Assembly: GCF_000739085.1 (NCBI RefSeq)
Contig: NZ_CP009110.1
Span: 3,286,001 to 3,350,000, forward strand
Reading direction: 5' to 3'
DNA length: 64,000 nucleotides
DNA from: Amycolatopsis methanolica 239
Lineage (GTDB): Bacteria; Actinomycetota; Actinomycetes; Mycobacteriales; Pseudonocardiaceae
Part shown: positions 8,979-17,188 of the stretch, one piece after another
Layout of the letters: each line of letters begins with the position of its first letter
Numbering within the stretch: position 1 is the stretch's first letter
Notes under the pieces: generated by a model
What the model was told of the DNA's origin: nothing
Database searches by the model: none
Seen by the model: only the letters and a program-made list of their open reading frames with translations
Translations under genes and position numbers: made by a program

Positions 8979-10430
8979 ATGAGCACCGTCATCGAGCACC
9001 TGCTGGTCGACGGCCGTCCGGTCCCGGCGACCGGCGCGGAACGGGTCACGCTGGTCAACCCGGCCACCGAGGAGGTCCTCGGGTCGGTCCCGGCCGCCTC
9101 GGCGTCCGATGTGGACACCGCGGTGCGGTCGGCGTCGGCGGCGCTGGCTTCGGCGCAGTGGCGCAAGCTCGGCCCGGCCGACCGGGCCGCGCTGCTGCGG
9201 CGGCTCGCGGAGATCATCGAATCGCGGGCCGGTGAACTTGCCGCGCTGATCTCGCGGCAGAACGGCATGCCGGTCAAGATGGCCCGCTGGGGCAACGCGT
9301 TCGGCGCCGCCGCGGCCTACCGCTACTACGCCGACCTCGTCGAGGGGATCGCCGAGGAGGAGGACCGGCCCGGACAGCCCGCGCACGCCGTCGTTCGCCG
9401 CGAACCGGTCGGCGTGGTCGGCATCATCGCGCCGTGGAACGGCCCGCAGATCCTGGTCGCCTGGAAGCTCGCCCCGGCACTGGCCGCGGGCTGCACCGCG
9501 GTGCTCAAACCGGCCCCGGAAACCAGCCTCGACGCGCACTGGCTCGCCGAGGCGGTGCTGGAGGCCGGGTTCCCGCCGGGCGTGCTCAACGTGGTCACCG
9601 GCGGCCGCGACACCGGGATGGCGCTGGTGGAGCACCCGCTGGTCGCGAAGGTCGCTTTCACCGGGTCCACCGCGGCCGGGCGGGAGATCGCCGCGGCCTG
9701 CGGGGCGGCACTCAAGCCGGTGACGCTGGAGCTGGGCGGCAAGAGCGCGGCGATCCTGCTCGACGACGCCGACCTCGACGCGTTCAGCGGCCAGGCGGCG
9801 CGGCTGTGCGCCCCCAACTCCGGGCAGGTCTGCTACTCCTGCACCCGGGTGCTGGCGCCCGAGGACCGCTACGACTCGGTGGTCGACGCCGTGGTCGCCG
9901 GGATGCGTGCCGCGCGGCTGGGTGACCCGGCCGACCGCGGCACCGACTTCGGCCCGCTGGTGAGCGCACGGCAGCTGGACCGGGTCGCCGGATACGTGGA
10001 GACCGGCCGTCGCGAAGGCGCCGAGGTGGTGCTGGGCGGGTCACGGCCGTCGGGGTTCCCGCGCGGGTTCTTCTACGCGCCGACGGTGTTCCGCGGGGTG
10101 CACAACCGGATGACGATCGCCCGCGAGGAGATCTTCGGCCCGGTGGTCGTCGTGATCCCCTACCGCGACGAGGACGAGGCCGTCGAGATCGCCAACGACT
10201 CCGAGTACGGCCTCGGCGGCTCGGTGTTCACCGCCGACCCCGGGCGCGGCATGAACGTGGCCCGGCGCGTGGAGACCGGCACCATCGGCATCAACGGCTA
10301 CGACCTCAGCATGGCGGCGCCGTTCGGCGGGTACAAGGCCAGCGGGCTGGGCCGGGAGCTCGGCCCCGAGGGCCTCACCCCGTATTACGCGGTCAAGTCC
10401 ATCTACAACGCACCCCGGGTGGGCTCATGA
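8979..10430 (+). CDS. Aldehyde dehydrogenase
   Basis: 483 residues, full length. Catalytic glutamate in LELGGKSA and nucleophile Cys285 in NSGQVCYSCTR; FTGSTAAG marks the cofactor site. A strong GGAGGGAGGGAG ribosome-binding site precedes the ATG. Its C-terminus (APFGGYKASGLGREL, then KSIYN) closely matches the aldehyde dehydrogenase at 32606, making these a second paralogue pair separate from 1095/37265. The stop overlaps the ATG of the following SDR, so the two may act in sequence, alcohol to aldehyde to acid. Confidence 0.9.
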   Translation: MSTVIEHLLVDGRPVPATGAERVTLVNPATEEVLGSVPAASASDVDTAVRSASAALASAQWRKLGPADRAALLRRLAEIIESRAGELAALISRQNGMPVKMARWGNAFGAAAAYRYYADLVEGIAEEEDRPGQPAHAVVRREPVGVVGIIAPWNGPQILVAWKLAPALAAGCTAVLKPAPETSLDAHWLAEAVLEAGFPPGVLNVVTGGRDTGMALVEHPLVAKVAFTGSTAAGREIAAACGAALKPVTLELGGKSAAILLDDADLDAFSGQAARLCAPNSGQVCYSCTRVLAPEDRYDSVVDAVVAGMRAARLGDPADRGTDFGPLVSARQLDRVAGYVETGRREGAEVVLGGSRPSGFPRGFFYAPTVFRGVHNRMTIAREEIFGPVVVVIPYRDEDEAVEIANDSEYGLGGSVFTADPGRGMNVARRVETGTIGINGYDLSMAAPFGGYKASGLGRELGPEGLTPYYAVKSIYNAPRVGS

Positions 10431-11254
10431 CCGACCTCACCGGCAAAGTCGCCTTCATCACCGGCGCCGCGCGCGGGCAGGGCCGGTCACACGCCCTCGC
10501 GCTGGCGCGCGCCGGCGCGGCGGTCGTCGCCACCGACTGCTGCGCGCAGATCCCGACCGTGCCCTACCCGATGTCCACTCCGGACGACCTCGCCGAAACC
10601 GTCGCGGGTGTGGAGGAAGGCGGCGGGCGCGGGATCGGCGTGGTCGCCGACGTGCGGTCCCGCGACCAGCTGGACGACGCGGTGCGCCAGGGCGTGGACG
10701 CCTTCGGTCGCATCGACGTCGTGATCGCCAACGCGGGCGTCGCGCAGGGCTTCCCCGAAGAAGAGACCCACTCGCCCGGGGAGATCTGGGACGACTACCT
10801 CGCGGTGAACCTGACCGGCGCCTGGAACACCATCCAGGCCACCGCTCCGGTGCTCGTCGAGGGCGGCCGCGGCGGCAGCGTCATCCTCATCAACTCCACC
10901 TCGGGCCTGAAGGGCATGTCCCGGGGCGACGCCCGCAGCGACGCCTACACCGCGGCCAAGCACGGCCAGCTGGGCCTGATGAAGGCCTACGCGCTCGAAC
11001 TCGGCCCGCACGGGATCCGCGTCAACTGCGTCCACCCCACCGCGGTGGCGACGCCGATGATCGAGAACCCGGCGATGAAGGCCTGGGTCGAGCACAACCT
11101 GCCACGCGTGCCGAGCCGCTTCGGCGACGCGATGCACGCCGGGCGTCTGCAACCCGAAGAGATCAGCGCGGCCGTCCTGTGGCTCGCGTCCGACGCCGCG
11201 AAGCACGTCACCGGTGTGAGCCTGCCGGTTGACGCGGGCTTCGCCGTCGTGTGA
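10427..11254 (+). CDS. Mycofactocin-type SDR (carveol dehydrogenase family)
   Basis: 275 residues. The N-terminal motif TGAARGQGRSHALALA and the insertion before VVADVR are hallmarks of the SDR subfamily that keeps NAD tightly bound and passes electrons to mycofactocin; carveol dehydrogenase is the best-known member. Catalytic YTAAK has Tyr174. It shares an ATGA overlap with the preceding aldehyde dehydrogenase. Carveol-type enzymes oxidise cyclic or terpenoid secondary alcohols, which fits a terpenoid or alicyclic substrate, but specificity cannot be read from sequence. No mycofactocin biosynthesis gene is in the window. Confidence 0.85.
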   Translation: MTDLTGKVAFITGAARGQGRSHALALARAGAAVVATDCCAQIPTVPYPMSTPDDLAETVAGVEEGGGRGIGVVADVRSRDQLDDAVRQGVDAFGRIDVVIANAGVAQGFPEEETHSPGEIWDDYLAVNLTGAWNTIQATAPVLVEGGRGGSVILINSTSGLKGMSRGDARSDAYTAAKHGQLGLMKAYALELGPHGIRVNCVHPTAVATPMIENPAMKAWVEHNLPRVPSRFGDAMHAGRLQPEEISAAVLWLASDAAKHVTGVSLPVDAGFAVV

Positions 11255-11275
11255 ATTCCCGATACGGAGGATCGT

Positions 11276-12427
11276 GTGGATTTCCAAGATTCCGAGCGCG
11301 GCGCGGCTTTGCGCCGCGAGCTGCGCGACCTGGTGCGCTCGGCGATGCCGCGCGAGTACCTCGGCGCCTTCACCACTGACCCGCGCGATCTGGAGCTGGC
11401 GCAGAACTTCTGCAAGCTGCTCGCGGACAAGGGCCAGCTGACGCCGGCCTGGCCGGTCGAGTACGGCGGCGCCGCGTCCAGCCCGTGGGAACAGGCGATC
11501 ATGCGCGAGGAGATGTGGGCGCACTTCGAACCCCGCGGCGCGCAGTACATGGGCGTCAACTGGGTGGGCCCGGCGATCATGCGCTTCGGCACCGAGGCCC
11601 AGCGCGCCGAGCACCTCGAGCGCATCGCCCGCGGGCAGGTCATCTGGTGCCAGGGCTTCTCCGAGCCGGAGGCCGGTTCGGACCTGGCGTCACTGCGCAC
11701 CGCGGCCGTGGCCGACGGCGACGGCTGGCGGGTGCGCGGCCAGAAGATCTGGACCTCCTACGCGACGATGGCCGACTGGTGCTTCCTGCTCGCCCGCACC
11801 AGCCGGGGCGACAAGAAGCACCACGGCATCACGGTGTTCCTGGTGCCGATGGACCGCCCGGGGATCCGGGTCGTGCCGATCAAGGCGATGGTCGGCCCGC
11901 ACCACCTCAACGAGGTCTACTTCGACGACGTCGCGGTGACGCGCGAGGACGTGCTCGGCGAGGTCGACCAGGGCTGGTCGATCGTGCGGGAGGCGCTGGC
12001 GTTCGAGCGCGTCGGGATCGCGCGGTACGCGCGGTGCGACCGGCTGCTCAACCTCGCGCCGGTGATGCTCGCCGACCGGTGGGACGCGCTGCCCGCCGAG
12101 CTGAAGCAGCGGTGGGCCAAGGCGCTCGTGCACACCCGGCAGGCGCGGCTGCTGGCCTACCGGGTGATCGAGAAGCAGGAGACCGGGACGGTCGACCCGG
12201 CGGACGCGGCCGCCTACCGCATCGTCGCGACCCAGGTGGACCAGGAAGTGGCAGAGGTGCTGATGGACATGATCGAGGAACGAGCCGTGGGCGCGGGCGA
12301 CGCGGCCCGGCTGTTCGAGCGCGCGGTGGACGACCACTGGCGCTACGCCCAGGCCGCGACCGTGGCCTCGGGCAGCATCGAGGTGCAGCGGATGCTGCTC
12401 TCGCGCACGCTGCTGGGGGCGAAGTGA
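11276..12427 (+). CDS. Acyl-CoA dehydrogenase, longer subunit of a pair
   Basis: FAD enzyme forming a 2,3-double bond in an acyl-CoA. 383 residues. WCQGFSEPEAGSDLASL and GQKIWTSYA form the FAD/substrate region, and the C-terminus ends SGSIEVQRMLLSRTLLG. It lacks the RxQFGxPxxxFQ motif normally found near residue 270; that motif is in the adjacent gene at 12424. This division is typical of the alpha2-beta2 FadE pairs used for steroid side chains (FadE28/FadE29 type). GTG at 11276 follows CGGAGG by 5 bases. GTGA overlap with the partner gene. Confidence 0.87.
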   Translation: MDFQDSERGAALRRELRDLVRSAMPREYLGAFTTDPRDLELAQNFCKLLADKGQLTPAWPVEYGGAASSPWEQAIMREEMWAHFEPRGAQYMGVNWVGPAIMRFGTEAQRAEHLERIARGQVIWCQGFSEPEAGSDLASLRTAAVADGDGWRVRGQKIWTSYATMADWCFLLARTSRGDKKHHGITVFLVPMDRPGIRVVPIKAMVGPHHLNEVYFDDVAVTREDVLGEVDQGWSIVREALAFERVGIARYARCDRLLNLAPVMLADRWDALPAELKQRWAKALVHTRQARLLAYRVIEKQETGTVDPADAAAYRIVATQVDQEVAEVLMDMIEERAVGAGDAARLFERAVDDHWRYAQAATVASGSIEVQRMLLSRTLLGAK

Positions 12428-13383
12428 AGACCGAACTGAGTGCCGAGGCGCTCGAACTGGAGCAGGTGGTCGAGGCCGCCCTGCGCAAGGCGGGCGGGTT
12501 CGAGCTGGTGCGGCAGGCCGAGGCGGGCGAGCAGTCCGGCACGGTGCGGACCCTGCTCGCCGAGATCGGGGTGTGGGAGCTGCGGCCCCGGGAGTCCGCG
12601 GTGGACGGTGAAGCGGCGGCGGCCGTCTGCCGCGCCGCCGGGCGCTTCGCGTTGCCGTACCCGGTCGCGCAGCGGCTCGCCGGGGACCCGGAGTCCGGAG
12701 TGGACGCGGTGGCCGTGGTGCCGCTGCCGTCGCCGCGGATCAACCTGGCCGACGTCGACCCCGCGCTGAGCTGGTTCGCCCTGGACGGCCGGGGCCGCCG
12801 GGCGCCGGTGGTGTCCACCGGGGCGCGGGTGGGCTCGAAGCTGGGTGCCCTGGCGTGCCCGGTGGAGCTGGGGGAGTGGTCCGACGACGGCGGGCGCACC
12901 CCGCTCGCGCTGACGCTGCCCTGCTGGGTCCTGCTCGGCATGGTCGACGAAGCGCTGCGGATGACCCGGCGCCACCTGCTTGACCGGCAGCAGTTCGGCC
13001 GCCCGCTGGCCACGTTCCAGGCCCTGCAGTTCCAGCTGGCCGACACCGCGGCGCAGCTGCAGGGCTTCGAGGAGCTGGCGAAGTACACGCTGTGGTCGGT
13101 GCTGTCCGGGCAGCCGGGCGCCGCCACCGACGCGATGGCGCTGCGGATGTCCGCGCTGGAGACGGCCGAGACGGTGTTCCGCACCGGGCACCAGATGTTC
13201 GGCGCGATGGGCTTCTGCGACGAGACGGACCTGTCCTGGCTGTCGCGCCACAGCCAGCCGATCCGCCGCCTGCCGTGGGGCCGTTCGCAGACCCAGGCGC
13301 GCCTGCTGGAGACCGTCGAGTCGGTGCCGCTGGCGAGCCTGTTCACCGACACCGGCGAAGACCTGCTGGTGACCGGCACATGA
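12424..13383 (+). CDS. Acyl-CoA dehydrogenase, shorter partner subunit
   Basis: 319 residues, shorter than a self-sufficient acyl-CoA dehydrogenase. The N-terminal half is divergent, but the C-terminal four-helix domain is clear: LLDRQQFGRPLATFQALQ near residue 190, then HQMFGAMGFCDETDLSWLSRH. It starts on a GTG overlapping the stop of the longer subunit, so the two are made together and probably form an alpha2-beta2 enzyme. A matching pair lies at 20350/21270. The substrate is likely a bulky or branched acyl-CoA (inference from the heteromeric architecture). Confidence 0.82.
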   Translation: MKTELSAEALELEQVVEAALRKAGGFELVRQAEAGEQSGTVRTLLAEIGVWELRPRESAVDGEAAAAVCRAAGRFALPYPVAQRLAGDPESGVDAVAVVPLPSPRINLADVDPALSWFALDGRGRRAPVVSTGARVGSKLGALACPVELGEWSDDGGRTPLALTLPCWVLLGMVDEALRMTRRHLLDRQQFGRPLATFQALQFQLADTAAQLQGFEELAKYTLWSVLSGQPGAATDAMALRMSALETAETVFRTGHQMFGAMGFCDETDLSWLSRHSQPIRRLPWGRSQTQARLLETVESVPLASLFTDTGEDLLVTGT

Positions 13384-13799
13384 CCGGGGAACGCAACGCG
13401 GCGGTCGAGTTCGGCCGCCGGGTCGACGCGCCGTACTGGTCGGGCCTGGCCGAGGGCGAGCTGCGGATCCAGCGCTGCACGTCCTGCCGGCGCTGGGCCT
13501 GGCCCGCGGACTGGCGCTGCCCCGGCTGCGGGTCCTACGACCTCGGCTGGGAGGCCGTGGAGCCGGTGGGCACCGTGTTCAGCCGGATCCGCACGCACTA
13601 CCCGTTCGTCCCGGCCTACGCCGACCTCGTGCCCTACGACAACGTGCTGGTGGAGTTGCCGCAGGCGGGCGGTGCCCGGCTCATCGGGCTGCTCACCGGC
13701 GGCGGTGCGCGGATCGGCGACCGGGTGCGCGGCACGTTCGTGGCCGCCTCGGAGCGCACCGCCGGACTGCCGGTGCTGACCTGGACGAAGGAGTCCTGA
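13380..13799 (+). CDS. DUF35 OB-fold / zinc-ribbon protein
   Basis: 139 residues. An N-terminal helix is followed by a rubredoxin-like zinc ribbon with CTSCRRW and CPGCGS (two CxxC pairs near residues 31-48), then an OB-fold ending WTKES. DUF35 proteins partner thiolase-fold enzymes: in steroid catabolism the DUF35 domain of ChsH2 binds the aldolase Ltp2. This gene is coupled to its upstream neighbour by ATGA and abuts the thiolase-fold gene at 13800, so a two-subunit complex is likely. No MaoC-type hydratase domain is fused or adjacent, unlike ChsH2. Confidence 0.85.
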   Translation: MTGERNAAVEFGRRVDAPYWSGLAEGELRIQRCTSCRRWAWPADWRCPGCGSYDLGWEAVEPVGTVFSRIRTHYPFVPAYADLVPYDNVLVELPQAGGARLIGLLTGGGARIGDRVRGTFVAASERTAGLPVLTWTKES

Positions 13800-14969
13800 A
13801 TGGGCAAGCGACCCACGGGCGTGGCCGTCGTGGGGATCGGGATCACGCCGTACCACAAGCGCGGCGCGTCCCCGGACGCCGAACGCAAGCTGCTGCTCAA
13901 GGCCATCGACGCGGCCGCGGCCGACGCCGGGATCCCCGCGAGCGAGATCGACGGCTTCTGCTCCTACGGCGCCGACGTGCAGGAGGGCACCCGGCTCGCC
14001 GGGCCGCTGGGCACCCGCGAGCTGCGCTGGAGCAGCCTCGTGTGGGGCGGTGGCGGCGGGGGCAGCGCCGGGGCGATCGCGATGGCCGAGGCGGCGATCC
14101 TGTCCGGGCACGCCGAAACGGTCGTCGTCTACCGCGCCACCGCGGAGTCCTCCAGCGGGCGGCTGCTGCGCGCGGTCAGCCAGGGTGTGTTCGGGCCGCA
14201 CTACGCCGCGCACGGTGTGGATTCGCCCGCGCAAGCGCTCGGGTTGCGCACGCAGCGGCTCATCGAGCACGACGGCATCCCGCCGTCGGCGCTGCGCGCG
14301 ATCGCCCAGGCCTGCTACCACCACGCGGGCAAGAACCCGGACGCGGTCGGGCACGGGGTGGACCTCACCGACGAGAAGTACGAGTCGTCGCGCTGGATCG
14401 TGGAACCGTTGCGGCTGTTCGACTCCTCCCGCGAGAACGACGCGGCGGCGGCGATCATCCTGACCTCCGCCGAGCGCGCTCGCGACCTCACCGACAAGCC
14501 GGTGTACCTGCTGGCGTCGGCCATCGGCGCGGACGGGCCGAAGTGGGGCGAGCTGGACGAGAACCACGAGCCGTACACGTCCTCGTCGCAGGTCTCGGCG
14601 GGCCGCCGGGTGTGGGAACGCTCCGGGGTCACTCCGTCCGACGTGGACGCGGTCCAGTTGTACGTCAACTTCACCGGTCCCGCCGTCTCGGCCCTGATCG
14701 ACCTCGGGTTCTGCACCGCGGAGAACGCGGGGGAGTTCCTCACGTTCGAGAACCTGATCGCGCCGGACGGCAAACTGCCGATCTGCACGGGCGGCGGCGA
14801 CCTCGCCGAAGGCTTCCTGCACGGCATGGGCAACGCCGTCGAGGCGGTCCGGCTGCTGCGGGGCGAGTCGAGCAACCCCGTGCCGGGCGCGCGCCTGTGC
14901 CTGGTGTCCGGCGGCCCCATCTCCGAGCTGAGCAGCGCCGCGCTGTTCGCCACGACGGACGGGAGGTGA
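13800..14969 (+). CDS. Ltp2-like thiolase-fold protein (candidate aldolase/thiolase)
   Basis: 389 residues. There is no cysteine at the usual thiolase nucleophile position; the region reads GGGGGGSAGAIAMA. The protein instead resembles the steroid aldolase Ltp2 by eye, with SSRWIVEPLRLFDSSREND around residues 196-214, Tyr288 in QLYVNFTGP and a late LHGMGNAVEAV segment. Ltp2 with a DUF35 partner cleaves beta-hydroxyacyl-CoA by retro-aldol chemistry. At the second tyrosine position I remember from Ltp2 (GEAYIHG), this protein has Phe339 (AEGFLHG), so the chemistry may differ. The ATG directly follows the stop of the DUF35 gene. Confidence 0.78.
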   Translation: MGKRPTGVAVVGIGITPYHKRGASPDAERKLLLKAIDAAAADAGIPASEIDGFCSYGADVQEGTRLAGPLGTRELRWSSLVWGGGGGGSAGAIAMAEAAILSGHAETVVVYRATAESSSGRLLRAVSQGVFGPHYAAHGVDSPAQALGLRTQRLIEHDGIPPSALRAIAQACYHHAGKNPDAVGHGVDLTDEKYESSRWIVEPLRLFDSSRENDAAAAIILTSAERARDLTDKPVYLLASAIGADGPKWGELDENHEPYTSSSQVSAGRRVWERSGVTPSDVDAVQLYVNFTGPAVSALIDLGFCTAENAGEFLTFENLIAPDGKLPICTGGGDLAEGFLHGMGNAVEAVRLLRGESSNPVPGARLCLVSGGPISELSSAALFATTDGR

Positions 14970-14971
14970 TC

Positions 14972-17188
14972 ATGTCCGAGGCGGTTCTCGCCGGCCTGCG
15001 GGTCGTCGACCTCGCCGAGGGGATTCCCGGTCCCTTCGCCACGCGCCTGCTGGCCGAGGCCGGTGCGGACGTGGTGAAGGTCGAGCGCCCCGGTGGTGAC
15101 CCGGCGCGGCAGCTGTGGCCGGCCGGGTTCGCTACCTGGAACCGCAGCAAGCGCGGGGTGGTGCTGGACCTCGCCGCGCAGCGGGGGCAGCTGGACGACC
15201 TGCTGGCTCGCGCCGACGTGCTGGTCCACTCGCTGCCGATCGGACGGGCGCGGGAGCTCGGCCTCGACGAGGCGAGCCTGGCCGCCCGCCACCCGCACCT
15301 GGTGCTCGGCTCGGTCCCGGCCTATCCGGCGGGGCACCCGCGGGAGAACTGGGACGCGCCGGACTCGCTCGTCCAGGCCGCCGAGGGGTTCATGGACGAG
15401 CAGCAGGGCAATCGCGAGGGCCCCATCTTCGTGCGGATGCCGTTCCCGAGCTGGTGCGCGGCCTACCTGCTCGCCGCCGGCGTGCTGGCGCGGCTCGTGC
15501 AGCGCGAGCGGACCGGGGTGGTCCGGGCCATGCACACCAGCGTCTTCCAGGGCGCGCTCGCCCCGGCCGCGTTGTACTGGCAGCGGTCCGAGCGCCTGCC
15601 CGCCGGGCTGAACGGGCACACGCTGCCCAAGATCTGGCCGGACGCGGCGCTGAGCATCTTCGAGTGCGCGGACGGCGAATGGATCCAGCTGGCCGGGGCC
15701 ATGGGCGGCTGGCTGGAGTCCCCGCCGGTGATCGAGACGCTCGCGGTGCTGGACAAGGTCGACTTGTGCGAGACCGGCGTGACCCCGGCCAACAGGGACG
15801 AGTGGCAGCAGGTCTTCCGGCAGCACGACTCGGCGCACTGGATCCGCGAGTTCGGTGAGGCGGACGTGCCGTGCATGCGGATCCGCGACCTCGGCGACTG
15901 CTTCACCGACGAACAGGCGCGGGTCAACGGCTACGTCGTCGAGGTCGACGATCCGGTCATCGGGCGTTGCCTGCAGGTCGGACCGCCGATCCACACCACC
16001 CCGGACAGCGTGGTGCGCGGCCCGCTCGAGGAGAGCGCGTTCGAGGAGGTTCTCGCCGCGTTCGGCGAGCCCCGGCCCGCTCCGCGGGGAGAGTCTTCCG
16101 GCGCGCTGCCGCTGGCGGGCATCCGCGCCCTGGACTTCGGCGGCGTGGTCGCCGGCCCGTACGGCGCGCAGTGCCTGGCCGAGCTCGGCGCCGACGTGAT
16201 CAAGGTCGAGCCGCTCTCCGGTGACCGCGGCCGCGGGCTGACGCAGTTCGCCGGGTCGAACCGGGGCAAGCGCTCGATCGCGCTGGACCTCAAGGACGAC
16301 TCGGCGCGGGAACCGCTGCGCCGCCTGGTCGAGCGCGCCGACATCGTCCTGCACAACATGCGGCTGCGCGCCGCCAAGCGGCTGGGCATCGACGCCGACG
16401 GGCTGCGCGCGGTCAACCCTCGGGTGGTGTTCAGTCACGTCAGCGCCAACGGGCAGCACGGCCCGCTCGCGGCCTACCCGGGCTACGACCCGACGGCGCA
16501 GGCGCTGACCGGCTGGGAGCGCGCCAACGCCGGCGCGGGCCGGCCGCCGATGTGGCTGCGCAACTCGATCCTGGACGTGCAGGCCGGGCTCGCGGCGTGT
16601 GTCGGGGCGCTGCTGCAGCTGTTCCGGCGGGAGCGGACCGGGCTGGCGGGGGAGGCGGCGACCTCCCTGCTGGCGGTCGGCATGACCATGGCCGGCGAGG
16701 TGGCCCTGCCGGTGTCCGGCGAGCGGCTGCGGGTGGACCGCGTTGACGCGGACCAGACGGGCGTGTCACCCGCGCACCGGATCCTCCAGGTCCGCGACGG
16801 TTGGGTCGCGATCGCCGCACGCACCGACCAGGAGCTGGCGCGGCTCTACCGCCTCACCGGCACGGCGTCCCCGGCCGAAACCTTCCGCGGACTCGGCACC
16901 GACGAGTTGCTGGCCCGGCTCGCGGAAGCCGGCGTACCGGCGACCCGCGTCGCGTTCGACCGGATGAACGCCTTCTTCGACGATCCGCACCACCGCGCGC
17001 TGGGCTTCAGTCGCACGCTGGACACCAGCGGCTACGGGCGCCTCGACGTTGTCGGGGGCTTCTGGAGCGCCGGGCGCACCGGCGAGTCGGTGCCCGCCCT
17101 CGGCGAGCACACAGCCGAAGTGCTGCGCGAACTCGATTCCCATTCAGGAGTGACACCGATGATGACCCGTGAGGCGGTGGCCCGATGA
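14972..17188 (+). CDS. Tandem-fused family III CoA-transferase (CaiB/BaiF)
   Basis: 738 residues made of two CaiB-like halves, about 1-365 and 375-738, each opening with a GLRVVDLAEG or GIRALDFGGV strand and an LGADVIKVE motif. Family members move CoA between acids or epimerise alpha-methyl acyl-CoAs. In each half the position of the catalytic aspartate, after the RTG segment, appears changed: HTSVFQGAL (Gln) in the first and ATSLLAVGM (Ala) in the second. If confirmed, the protein may be a non-classical or inactive relative. It starts 3 bases after the Ltp2-like gene, with a GGAGGTGA ribosome-binding site, and overlaps the ligase that follows. Confidence 0.85.
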   Translation: MSEAVLAGLRVVDLAEGIPGPFATRLLAEAGADVVKVERPGGDPARQLWPAGFATWNRSKRGVVLDLAAQRGQLDDLLARADVLVHSLPIGRARELGLDEASLAARHPHLVLGSVPAYPAGHPRENWDAPDSLVQAAEGFMDEQQGNREGPIFVRMPFPSWCAAYLLAAGVLARLVQRERTGVVRAMHTSVFQGALAPAALYWQRSERLPAGLNGHTLPKIWPDAALSIFECADGEWIQLAGAMGGWLESPPVIETLAVLDKVDLCETGVTPANRDEWQQVFRQHDSAHWIREFGEADVPCMRIRDLGDCFTDEQARVNGYVVEVDDPVIGRCLQVGPPIHTTPDSVVRGPLEESAFEEVLAAFGEPRPAPRGESSGALPLAGIRALDFGGVVAGPYGAQCLAELGADVIKVEPLSGDRGRGLTQFAGSNRGKRSIALDLKDDSAREPLRRLVERADIVLHNMRLRAAKRLGIDADGLRAVNPRVVFSHVSANGQHGPLAAYPGYDPTAQALTGWERANAGAGRPPMWLRNSILDVQAGLAACVGALLQLFRRERTGLAGEAATSLLAVGMTMAGEVALPVSGERLRVDRVDADQTGVSPAHRILQVRDGWVAIAARTDQELARLYRLTGTASPAETFRGLGTDELLARLAEAGVPATRVAFDRMNAFFDDPHHRALGFSRTLDTSGYGRLDVVGGFWSAGRTGESVPALGEHTAEVLRELDSHSGVTPMMTREAVAR

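Noticed and set aside
12048-14822. 924-residue minus-strand frame opposite the FadE/DUF35/Ltp2-like genes
   Set aside because: It spans four well-supported plus-strand genes, shows no motif or ribosome-binding site, and has shadow-type composition.
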